A DNA stretch of 5,317 nucleotides, from contig CAMUPZ010000037.1 of the NCBI GenBank assembly GCA_947095985.1, positions 1 through 5,317 of the forward strand. The letters run 5' to 3'. Shown piece after piece: positions 1 to 5,262 of this stretch. The translations under genes and the position numbers were made by a program. Numbering within the stretch: position 1 is the first letter of the stretch; every line of letters begins with the position of its first letter. The notes under the pieces were generated by a model, which saw nothing but the letters and a program-made list of their open reading frames with translations, did not search any database and was not told the DNA's origin. The stretch is from an uncultured Candidatus Saccharibacteria bacterium (GTDB lineage: Bacteria; Patescibacteriota; Saccharimonadia; Saccharimonadales; Saccharimonadaceae).

Positions 1-1150
1 CCGCCTTGAAAATCACCACCGTGTCGCCGCGGCGCACATCCAGCCGAGCAATTTCATCAGCGTTGTGTAGACTGGCGTGCTGCACCGTCGTACCTGCCAC
101 CACTACCGGGTCAAACACCGCCACTGGCGTAGCTGCACCCGTTCGACCGATGGAAATAACGATATCACGGACGATGGTCGTAGCCTGCTCAGCAGCATAC
201 TTATAAGCGACCGCGCCGCGCGGATTTTTCCCGACTAACCCGAGACTTTCATACAACGCTCGATCATTGATCTTAATTACCAAACCATCAGTGTTAAACG
301 GCAAATCATGGCGCTTATCATCCCATTTGTTAACGAAATTCATCACATCCGCTAAAGTGGAAAAAACGCTCGCCTGCTGATTACGAGTAATTCCCAGAGC
401 AGTCAGCGCCTCGTAAGCAAAGCTGTTGGTCGGCACTTCAGCGTCGTTATCGCGCAGCACATCATAGCCGCGAAAATGCAGCGGCCGTGCCGCCACCAAA
501 GACGGATCGAGCTGGCGGATTGTCCCTGCCGCCAAATTGCGCGGATTCGCAAATTCTGGCTGCCCCAAGGCTTTTTGCTTTTCGTTAAGCTCCGCAAAGT
601 CGCGTTTCAACATTACAATCTCGCCGCGAATCTCTGTCCGTCCGACCAAAAACTTTTCGAAACCCGGCGCCTCATGCAGCCGCAACGGTACGTTTTTAAT
701 AGTCCGCACATTGTTCGTCACATCTTCACCGATAAAGCTATCGCCGCGCGTCACTGCCTGGGTCAACACGCCATCAACATAGATCAACGCGCACGCCAAG
801 CCATCCATCTTGATATCGGTAAAAAATTCATGCCGATGACCAGGAATTAGCTTATCTGTCCGCTTAATCCATGCTTCAATTTCACTCTTATTAAAAACGT
901 CGTTTAAGCTCACCATCCGCCGCTCATGCTTTACCTTCTGAAAACCGTCAAGTAACTTATTGCCGACACGTTGCGTTGGGCTATCAATTGTAATTAGCTC
1001 CGGACATTCGGCTTCGATTGACTTCAGCTCATCCATCAAGCTATCATAGACAGCATCACTTACACTCGGCTTGTCTAAGGTGTAATATTCGTAGCTATAC
1101 CGATTTAATAGCGATTTAATTTCATCGGCTCTTGCTTTTTTTGCTATCAC
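1..1150 (-). CDS. ligA: NAD-dependent DNA ligase LigA (N-terminal 383 residues, cut by window edge)
   Basis: Seals nicks in duplex DNA using NAD+ as the adenylate donor; essential in replication and repair. The frame is open without a stop from the left edge to a GTG at 1150-1148. Domain Ia (residues about 1-65) keeps the NMN-binding pattern: Y22, D32, Y35 and D36. The adenylation domain carries the nucleophile motif KMDG with K114 (E. coli K115), the RGEI motif with E177, DGLVIK with K293 and VAYKY with K317; the OB-fold begins near residue 320. LigA is usually about 670 residues, so a little over half is visible. The GTG start is chosen because AGGAAGG lies 9 nt upstream and the protein then begins at the normal family position. 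An ATG at 1125 is out of frame and stops after six codons. The gene overlaps the end of the upstream membrane-protein gene by 29 bp, so it is probably the last or a late gene of the htpX operon and translationally coupled. Family call is very secure. Confidence 0.97.
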   Translation of the reverse strand, partial: MIAKKARADEIKSLLNRYSYEYYTLDKPSVSDAVYDSLMDELKSIEAECPELITIDSPTQRVGNKLLDGFQKVKHERRMVSLNDVFNKSEIEAWIKRTDKLIPGHRHEFFTDIKMDGLACALIYVDGVLTQAVTRGDSFIGEDVTNNVRTIKNVPLRLHEAPGFEKFLVGRTEIRGEIVMLKRDFAELNEKQKALGQPEFANPRNLAAGTIRQLDPSLVAARPLHFRGYDVLRDNDAEVPTNSFAYEALTALGITRNQQASVFSTLADVMNFVNKWDDKRHDLPFNTDGLVIKINDRALYESLGLVGKNPRGAVAYKYAAEQATTIVRDIVISIGRTGAATPVAVFDPVVVAGTTVQHASLHNADEIARLDVRRGDTVVIFKA

Positions 1151-2222
1151 TTTCGACGACCTTCCTATAGAACGTGTAGACGTAAACCGACATCAGAATA
1201 ATTGACGCGTACATTAGAATAAGACCGACTGTCGGCACAATTGGCAGCCAATTAATATCATTAAACCACCCCTTCAGCACACCATCGAATAAAATTGTCG
1301 GTATCAAAATAATCGCCCACAATAATATAATTATCACCACAGCCCACATAAATCTAAGCAAAATTCGAACCCTTCTTCCAGTTACAATGTCGCCAGACAA
1401 GCGCAAGGCATGAAGTGGATACATGCCAGGTAGAGTTATTATAATCATCGCAAAAACTGTTGAGGTTACCCAATAAACAGACATCGACACGATCAGAATA
1501 GCCGCGCCGCCGGCCGCCATAAGAATTGGCGTCTGGTTTAATACGCCCGAAGCGTCAAGCGCACCATAGACTATCACTGCAATCGCTGCTGGAACCATTT
1601 GGATTAAAAAGATTCCAATGACAATGATTAATGCGATTATAGGCGAGCCTGAACTATATAGAGCGTCACGCATTTTTGGCTTTTTTCCAATTAAAATAGC
1701 TCGCGTCAACCAAACAGAAGAAAGCCAAGTTAGTAGACCCAAAAAAACTCCAGACATCTGTTGTACATTTCCACCAGCCGTTCCACTACCAGAAAAATAG
1801 CTAACCATCACACCAGAAAATAAGCTAATAGTCGTGTAGACTTCACTAATTCCACTCTCTTTAGCTTGGTTCATCACATCTCTAAGCTGCTGATACGTAT
1901 CCTGTGACATAACGCTCGATAAAGCGAAAGTCAATATAGACATGACAGCAATTAGAGCTAAAAAGGCTCTCTTATTGCGCCAGATAAGACGATGGGCTTC
2001 ACTAGTCAATGACCAATACCCAGGAATATTAAGACTACGCCGATAATCTCGCCGCCTGGTTAATCGAAAGCTACGGTGTGGCCGACGATTTAAAAAACTA
2101 CGGCGCTGCTGGCTTAATTTGCTAAAGTCACGCTTAACGCTGCGCCAAATTGTAAACTTACGATTGTTGCTCGGTTTTTCAGGCTTCTTCTCAACCTGTT
2201 TTTTATTAGACTTCACTGCCAT
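1122..2222 (-). CDS. polytopic membrane protein with highly basic N-terminal tail, function unknown
   Basis: Not recognised as a named protein. The 366 residues fall into three parts. Residues 1-65 contain about 23 Lys/Arg and almost no acidic residues after position 32, with an Arg-rich patch around 46-62 (RRPHRSFRLTRRRDYRR) and then an IPGYW sequence at 66-70. From about 86 there are hydrophobic segments at about 86-106, 157-177, 194-217, 232-262 (long, perhaps two), 288-311 and 327-351, with a Gly/Ser-rich stretch near 143-158. The end is a short basic tail. The part at 264-311 (PL-AL--S, then GRR-RILLR, then a hydrophobic helix) loosely resembles polytopic families such as the membrane domain of glycerophosphodiester phosphodiesterases; this is only a resemblance. 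By the positive-inside rule the N-terminal tail is probably cytoplasmic and could touch nucleic acid or lipid head groups. The ATG lies 2 nt after the htpX stop with only a weak AAAGATG upstream, so translation is probably coupled to htpX. The stop is TGA. Confidence 0.85.
   Translation of the reverse strand: MAVKSNKKQVEKKPEKPSNNRKFTIWRSVKRDFSKLSQQRRSFLNRRPHRSFRLTRRRDYRRSLNIPGYWSLTSEAHRLIWRNKRAFLALIAVMSILTFALSSVMSQDTYQQLRDVMNQAKESGISEVYTTISLFSGVMVSYFSGSGTAGGNVQQMSGVFLGLLTWLSSVWLTRAILIGKKPKMRDALYSSGSPIIALIIVIGIFLIQMVPAAIAVIVYGALDASGVLNQTPILMAAGGAAILIVSMSVYWVTSTVFAMIIITLPGMYPLHALRLSGDIVTGRRVRILLRFMWAVVIIILLWAIILIPTILFDGVLKGWFNDINWLPIVPTVGLILMYASIILMSVYVYTFYRKVVESDSKKSKSR
1160..1166 (-). promoter_or_regulatory. 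Shine-Dalgarno of ligA
   Basis: AGGAAGG on the minus strand, 9 nt before the GTG at 1150. It lies inside the coding sequence of the upstream membrane protein and decides the ligA start in favour of the GTG over later in-frame codons. It is among the clearest ribosome binding sites in the window. Confidence 0.8.
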
Positions 2223-2224
2223 GA

Positions 2225-3100
2225 TTACATCTTTGTTGCATTATTTCTCAATCTAGTAATTCGATCTTCTAGTGGCGGATGGGTGCTGAATAATTTCGAG
2301 AAAAATCCAGGTTTAAGAGGGTTGTTCATAAATAAGTTGGCTGTCGAAGAACTCTGTTTTTGCATTGGACGGCCAAATTGACGTAATTTTTCTAGAGCAC
2401 TTGCTAAACCCTCAGTATCGCGCGTCAACAATACACCAGAAGCGTCAGCCAAGTATTCTCTCTGCCGACTAACTGCTAATTGCGTAATCGTCGCCAAAAT
2501 TGGAGCCAGGATAACCACCACTAGTCCAAGAGCATAAACTATTGGACTAACCTCCCTGTCTCTATCATCGCTATAAAACATCATCCTTAGCGCCAAGTCC
2601 GCAAATAAACCAATCGCGCTAACCAGCCCAAACGCAATCATACTGACACGAATATCGTAATTGCGCACATGACTCATCTCATGCGCCATCACCGCCTCCA
2701 GTTCACGCTTATCCATAATCTCCAACAGTCCAGTAGTCGCACCAACAATAGCGTGTTTTGGATCGCGACCTGTCGCAAAGGCGTTTGGTGCTGGATCGTT
2801 GATAATATACACCTTAGGCATCGGCATACCAGAAGTAATCGCCAAATTTTCTACTACTCGCCATAGTTCAGGCGCATCATTTTTCTCAATCTCCTGCGCG
2901 CCCGTCATTGCCATAGCCAATTTACCAGCGATAAAATATTGCAGCCAAGCATACAGCATCGCACATATAAAAATTATAAGCGACAAAGAATAGCTATCAG
3001 CTACTATACCAATAAAAACTCCAATAATGCCAATAATTATCACGAACACTGCCATAATCAATACAGTGTTGCGTTTATTTTGAGAAACTGCGTTATACAT
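2225..3100 (-). CDS. htpX: HtpX-type membrane zinc metalloprotease (M48 family)
   Basis: Integral membrane protease that degrades damaged or misfolded membrane proteins in envelope quality control. The 291-residue length is normal for HtpX. Two N-terminal membrane helices (about 13-33 and 38-58) precede the catalytic part. The zinc motif HEMSH gives ligands H140 and H144 with catalytic E141, and E215 in REYLADA is the third ligand. Family signatures PNAFATGRD (105-113) and the C-terminal THPPLEDRI region (273-281) are intact. Two further hydrophobic segments lie at about 153-173 and 187-208. All catalytic residues are present, so the enzyme should be active. It heads an operon with the basic-tailed membrane protein and ligA. 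There is no Shine-Dalgarno before the ATG; instead an extended -10 promoter ends 6 nt upstream, so the mRNA is probably leaderless. LemA is encoded just upstream on the same strand but behind a terminator. Confidence 0.97.
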   Translation of the reverse strand: MYNAVSQNKRNTVLIMAVFVIIIGIIGVFIGIVADSYSLSLIIFICAMLYAWLQYFIAGKLAMAMTGAQEIEKNDAPELWRVVENLAITSGMPMPKVYIINDPAPNAFATGRDPKHAIVGATTGLLEIMDKRELEAVMAHEMSHVRNYDIRVSMIAFGLVSAIGLFADLALRMMFYSDDRDREVSPIVYALGLVVVILAPILATITQLAVSRQREYLADASGVLLTRDTEGLASALEKLRQFGRPMQKQSSSTANLFMNNPLKPGFFSKLFSTHPPLEDRITRLRNNATKM

Positions 3101-3106
3101 AATTTA

Positions 3107-3115
3107 ATTATAACA
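3107..3115 (-). promoter_or_regulatory. extended -10 promoter for leaderless htpX
   Basis: The minus strand reads TGTTATAAT, a consensus TATAAT (3112-3107) with the TG of an extended -10 element. Six bases separate it from the ATG at 3100, so the expected start of transcription is the A of the start codon. No convincing -35 exists: the hexamer at a 17-nt spacer is TGTCGA, inside the lemA terminator loop. The extended -10 could compensate. Inferred from sequence only. Confidence 0.7.
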
Positions 3116-3147
3116 AAAACCGCCCACTTTCGACAGCGAGCGGTTTT
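3111..3147 (-). terminator. intrinsic terminator of lemA
   Basis: On the minus strand AAAACCGCTCGCT (3147-3135) pairs with AGTGGGCGGTTTT (3128-3116) around a six-base loop GTCGAA. This gives 13 pairs including two G-U, followed by TTTTTGTT. It begins 15 nt after the lemA stop. On the plus strand the two wobble positions become A-C mismatches, leaving an 8-bp stem with a large loop, although a T-run (TTTTGATTTTT) also follows there. Confidence 0.88.
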
Positions 3148-3162
3148 GATTTTTGGCTTAAA

Positions 3163-3732
3163 TTAGAACTTTACTTCTACTGGGTTTTCAACACTTGCTC
3201 GATCTTCAACATCGAAGAATTCCTTAGCCTGGAATCCGAACATTCCCGCAACAATGTTTGCTGGAAAGGTTTGAATCTTAGTGTTCAAATCACGAACTCC
3301 ACCGTTATAGAATCGACGAGCGGCTTGAATTTTATCTTCAGTATCAACCAGTTCCTGTTGCAATTGCAAGAAGTTTTGATTAGCTTTCAGCTCAGGATAA
3401 GCCTCAGCAACTGCAAACAAGCTCTTCAAGGCGCCTTCCATCATATTCTCAGCCTTAGCGGTGTCTGCTACGCCTTGAGCATTCATTATTGCTGAACGAG
3501 CTTCCGTTACTTTTTCAAATACCTCTTTTTCATGTGTAGCATAGCCCTTGACTGAATTGACCAAATTTGGAATTAAGTCAGTTCGGCGCTTCAGCTGCAC
3601 AGTGATATCACTCCACGCCTCTTCAACACGATTACGCAGCGTTACCAGACCATTATATGAACCAATAACAAACATAATTATCATGCCCAATAAAGCCGCA
3701 ATAACTATAAGCACAATTGCTAATACACTCAT
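3163..3732 (-). CDS. lemA: LemA family membrane-anchored protein
   Basis: LemA proteins are small, mostly helical proteins anchored by one N-terminal membrane helix, with the C-terminal domain facing either side depending on species; their biochemical role is not settled. At 189 residues the length is typical. Residues 2-24 form the membrane helix. The conserved blocks are all present: RRTDLIPNLV (49-58) followed by the KGYATHE segment, YPELKANQNF (112-121), and ARRFYNGGVRDLNTKIQTFP (138-157). The C-terminal end (FFDVEDRAS and an acidic-to-basic tail) also fits the family. The gene lies between tRNA-Leu and htpX on the same strand. Its own terminator separates it from htpX, so the common lemA-htpX pairing is kept in position but probably not in one transcript. 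Upstream are AAGG 3 nt before ATG, GAAAGG 12 nt before it, and a -10-like GATAAT 7 nt before it, so whether the gene is read from tRNA-Leu or from its own promoter is open. Confidence 0.96.
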   Translation of the reverse strand: MSVLAIVLIVIAALLGMIIMFVIGSYNGLVTLRNRVEEAWSDITVQLKRRTDLIPNLVNSVKGYATHEKEVFEKVTEARSAIMNAQGVADTAKAENMMEGALKSLFAVAEAYPELKANQNFLQLQQELVDTEDKIQAARRFYNGGVRDLNTKIQTFPANIVAGMFGFQAKEFFDVEDRASVENPVEVKF

Positions 3733-3735
3733 TTA

Positions 3736-3757
3736 CCTTATTATCCTTTCTATTAAA
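3736..3757 (-). promoter_or_regulatory. ambiguous promoter/ribosome-binding region of lemA
   Basis: The 41 nt between tRNA-Leu and lemA hold, on the minus strand, TTTAAT (3757-3752), GAAAGG (3750-3745), GATAAT (3745-3740) and AAGG (3739-3736). GATAAT ends 7 nt before the ATG, close to the leaderless layout of the two other operon heads, whereas GAAAGG/AAGG could serve as ribosome binding sites in a tRNA-lemA transcript. Neither reading has a good -35. Confidence 0.4.
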
Positions 3758-3773
3758 CTTTCCTTTACAGTTT

Positions 3774-3859
3774 TGGTGCGCAAGGCGGGAATCGAACCCG
3801 CACGACTTTTGGTCAAGGGATTTTAAGTCCCTCGCGTCTACCAATTCCGCCACTCGCGC
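3774..3859 (-). tRNA. tRNA-Leu(UAA)
   Basis: An 86-nt class II tRNA including encoded CCA (3776-3774). The acceptor stem GCGCGAG pairs with CTTGCGC with one G-U, and the discriminator is A. The anticodon stem AGGGA/TCCCT encloses loop CTTAAAA, with anticodon TAA at 3825-3823. The long variable arm and the T-arm (GCGGG-TTCGATT-CCCGC) are intact. It decodes UUA, and UUG by wobble. It stands 41 nt upstream of lemA on the same strand, so the two could share a primary transcript. Confidence 0.97.
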
Positions 3860-3875
3860 GTATATATCTACAAGC

Positions 3876-3893
3876 CAGACATCTACACGTCTG
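3876..3893. repeat. short inverted repeat in divergent intergenic region
   Basis: CAGAC (3876-3880) and GTCTG (3889-3893) form a 5-bp hairpin with an 8-base loop between the divergent promoters and tRNA-Leu. No T-run follows on either strand, so it is not a terminator. It could be part of the tRNA 5' leader or an operator; it may also be chance. Confidence 0.3.
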
Positions 3894-3904
3894 ACACTGC
3901 CTAT

Positions 3905-3910
3905 ATTATA
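3905..3910 (-). promoter_or_regulatory. candidate -10 for tRNA-Leu
   Basis: Consensus TATAAT on the minus strand; transcription would begin near 3898, giving a leader of about 39 nt that contains the inverted repeat. The -35 is poor (TTACAA at an 18-nt spacer, inside the opposing gene). It overlaps the -10 of the plus-strand hydrolase gene. Confidence 0.5.
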
Positions 3911-3912
3911 CT
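3907..3912 (+). promoter_or_regulatory. candidate -10 for leaderless hydrolase gene
   Basis: TATACT on the plus strand, followed by exactly six bases and then the ATG at 3919, so transcription would start at the start codon. No Shine-Dalgarno is present. The hexamer at 17-nt spacing (TACACG, 3884-3889) is a weak -35. A better-looking CTGACA at 3891-3896 is only 10 nt away, too close to serve. Confidence 0.6.
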
Positions 3913-3918
3913 ATATTT

Positions 3919-4506
3919 ATGAAGCAAATTGTAATAATTCACGGCGGTTCAAGCTTTAATAGCTACGAAAATTATTTAAATCACCTAAAATCCCGTCAAC
4001 TTCACTACGAAAGACTACTTTGGTCGCAAAAATGGCGCGACTGGCTGGCGCAGGAAATCTTCGACACTGATGTTTTGTTGCCGGATTTCCCCAATAAGCA
4101 AAACGCCAGCTACGCTGAGTGGAAAATATACTTCGAAAAGTTACTAGCCCTGCTTGGCGATAACGTTCAATTGGTTGGATATAGCCTGGGTGCAATGTTT
4201 TTGGCGAAATATTTACACGAATCACCGCTTGGTTCGCCAGTCCGACGATTGGTATTAGTGTCACCATGCTATGATGACGAATCAGTTGAAGATTTAGGTA
4301 GTTTTCGAGTAACGAGTGCTGCCGGTTTAGAAAAATCAGCAAGTGAGATTCATTTATTTCACAGCAAAGACGACCCGGTCGTGCCGTTTACTGAGCTTGC
4401 CAAATTTCAGCGTGATTTGCCAACCGCCAAGGTGCATATTTTTGAAGACCGCAACCACTTTTTCCAACCAACTTTTCCAGAATTGAAAGAACTATTAAAA
4501 AAGTAG
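3919..4506 (+). CDS. RBBP9/YdeN-type alpha/beta hydrolase
   Basis: A small serine hydrolase of the alpha/beta fold; members are carboxylesterases or peptidase-like enzymes with mostly unknown natural substrates. Residues 3-9 (QIVIIHG) form the first strand and the oxyanion-side HGG turn. The nucleophile elbow is GYSLG with S89. The segment HSKDDPVVP gives the likely acid D152, and DRNHF gives the catalytic H180, so the triad is complete. At 195 residues it matches the compact, lidless RBBP9/YdeN group. There is no signal peptide, so it should be cytosolic. Residues 22-75, rich in Trp, Tyr and charged residues, are longer than in the smallest members and may shape the substrate pocket. The start has no Shine-Dalgarno but lies 6 nt after a -10 box. 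The gene is the first of two on the plus strand, divergent from tRNA-Leu/lemA. Fold call is firm; substrate cannot be told from sequence. Confidence 0.92.
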   Translation: MKQIVIIHGGSSFNSYENYLNHLKSRQLHYERLLWSQKWRDWLAQEIFDTDVLLPDFPNKQNASYAEWKIYFEKLLALLGDNVQLVGYSLGAMFLAKYLHESPLGSPVRRLVLVSPCYDDESVEDLGSFRVTSAAGLEKSASEIHLFHSKDDPVVPFTELAKFQRDLPTAKVHIFEDRNHFFQPTFPELKELLKK

Positions 4507-4512
4507 AAAGGA
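4506..4512 (+). promoter_or_regulatory. Shine-Dalgarno of the 241-residue gene
   Basis: GAAAGGA, 4 nt before the ATG at 4517. Its first base is the last base of the hydrolase stop codon TAG, which implies a two-gene transcript and coupled translation. Confidence 0.75.
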
Positions 4513-4516
4513 CATC

Positions 4517-5242
4517 ATGTTTAGATTATTTAAGAAAAAGCCTCAACCTATCGATGATGAGATATCAAAAGATCATCTCATCACTTCGTTGCGAGAAAAA
4601 CTGGGGTCTATGAATGATATAGATCGAATTACTGTTGGCGGTCAAGAAATGTTTAATTTTCTTATGATACCACACAAAGATGACACAGAGCCCCGCCTTC
4701 CTATTCAAATATTTCTCTGTGTCTCCAGTATGCTCGCTGGCTACGCAGCACAAGTAGCGGTTCGTGTCGAATCTCCTGAAACTATCCTTGAGATTGGCAT
4801 GAAGAATGGTCAAAAATTCCACCTGGGAGACGGTATATTACAAAAAATATTCGTAGAAAAATATTCTCCCTGGTCATTTGTTGGTGGCGGCATGAAACAA
4901 ATCGGCAAAACTAAAACATTTAAGGCGTTTGATATCCAAGAGTGTGTCGGTCACAGTGCTCAAGTTATGGGTAGCGATGATTTCTATGCTATTAGAGTTC
5001 CTAAAAAACATCAGCCAGACGTGCTAACGCCTAAAGACTTTGTAGGACTATGGAAAACCTGTTCAGAACATCTTGGCGTTATTATTCCTAATCAACAAGA
5101 GTGGGCTAGCTGTTATGGTTTCGTTTTACAGCAGGCAATTATCCACGCGAAAGGCATCATCGACCCAAACGTAGCGCTCACCATCATCGCCGAGAGTATG
5201 CTTATCGCATCAAAACTAGATCTTCCTCCTAAAGAAAAATAG
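4517..5242 (+). CDS. uncharacterised 241-residue protein
   Basis: I do not recognise this protein. It starts with a basic segment (MFRLFKKK), followed by an acidic linker to about residue 30. There is one strongly hydrophobic stretch at about 61-83 (LPIQIFLCVSSMLAGYAAQV, then AVRV); with Ala, Gly and Cys it looks more like a buried helix than a membrane anchor, but one membrane span cannot be excluded. A mixed region follows with WSFVGGGMKQIGKTKTFK (119-136), then a helical C-terminal part (about 172-234) holding two Cys (182, 199) and PNVALTIIAESMLIASKLD. There is no signal peptide and no catalytic motif I can name. The 10-nt gap and the Shine-Dalgarno overlapping the preceding stop place it in one operon with the hydrolase, so a shared pathway is possible but unproven. 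The last codons (AAA GAA AAA TAG) also act as the T-run of the opposing tRNA-Cys terminator. The ATG start is well supported. Confidence 0.88.
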   Translation: MFRLFKKKPQPIDDEISKDHLITSLREKLGSMNDIDRITVGGQEMFNFLMIPHKDDTEPRLPIQIFLCVSSMLAGYAAQVAVRVESPETILEIGMKNGQKFHLGDGILQKIFVEKYSPWSFVGGGMKQIGKTKTFKAFDIQECVGHSAQVMGSDDFYAIRVPKKHQPDVLTPKDFVGLWKTCSEHLGVIIPNQQEWASCYGFVLQQAIIHAKGIIDPNVALTIIAESMLIASKLDLPPKEK

Positions 5243-5259
5243 CCCCACTCAGGGACTAC
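5230..5259 (-). terminator. intrinsic terminator of tRNA-Cys
   Basis: On the minus strand GTAGTCCC (5259-5252) pairs with GGGGCTAT (5246-5239) around loop TGAGT, giving 8 pairs with two G-U, followed by TTTTCTTT. It lies 3 nt beyond the encoded CCA of tRNA-Cys. The T-run lies within the last codons of the opposing 241-residue gene. On the plus strand the wobble positions are A-C mismatches and no T-run follows, so it should act in one direction. Confidence 0.78.
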
Positions 5260-5262
5260 ATT

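Noticed and set aside
476..850. Plus-strand frame of 124 codons opposite ligA
   Set aside because: It is antisense to the adenylation domain of ligA, whose frame is continuous and has all catalytic motifs; the peptide is not protein-like.
1122..1124. Possible UGA recoding (as in Gracilibacteria)
   Set aside because: TGA ends the membrane-protein frame at the expected place, right where ligA begins, and no TGA occurs inside the recognised genes.
1105..1125. ATGA overlap suggesting a ligA start at 1125
   Set aside because: The ATG at 1125 is in a different frame from the ligase and reaches a stop after six codons; the GTG at 1150 is in frame and has a strong Shine-Dalgarno.
3653..3853. Minus-strand reading frame of 66 codons beginning MAELVDARDLKSL
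   Set aside because: This is the familiar spurious translation of a tRNA-Leu gene running on into lemA in the wrong frame; the tRNA and lemA explain all of the sequence.
3891..3896. CTGACA as -35 of the hydrolase promoter
   Set aside because: It matches the consensus at 5 of 6 bases but lies only 10 nt from the -10 box, too near for a sigma-70-type promoter.
3548..3959. Plus-strand frames across lemA, tRNA-Leu and the promoter region (3548-3826 and 3717-3959)
   Set aside because: They are antisense to lemA and the tRNA and contain the typical antisense-tRNA peptides (RKAGIEPAR, RRESNPHDF), with no ribosome binding site.
3956..4342. Minus-strand frame of 128 codons opposite the hydrolase
   Set aside because: Antisense to a gene with a complete catalytic triad; no ribosome binding site and no recognisable content.
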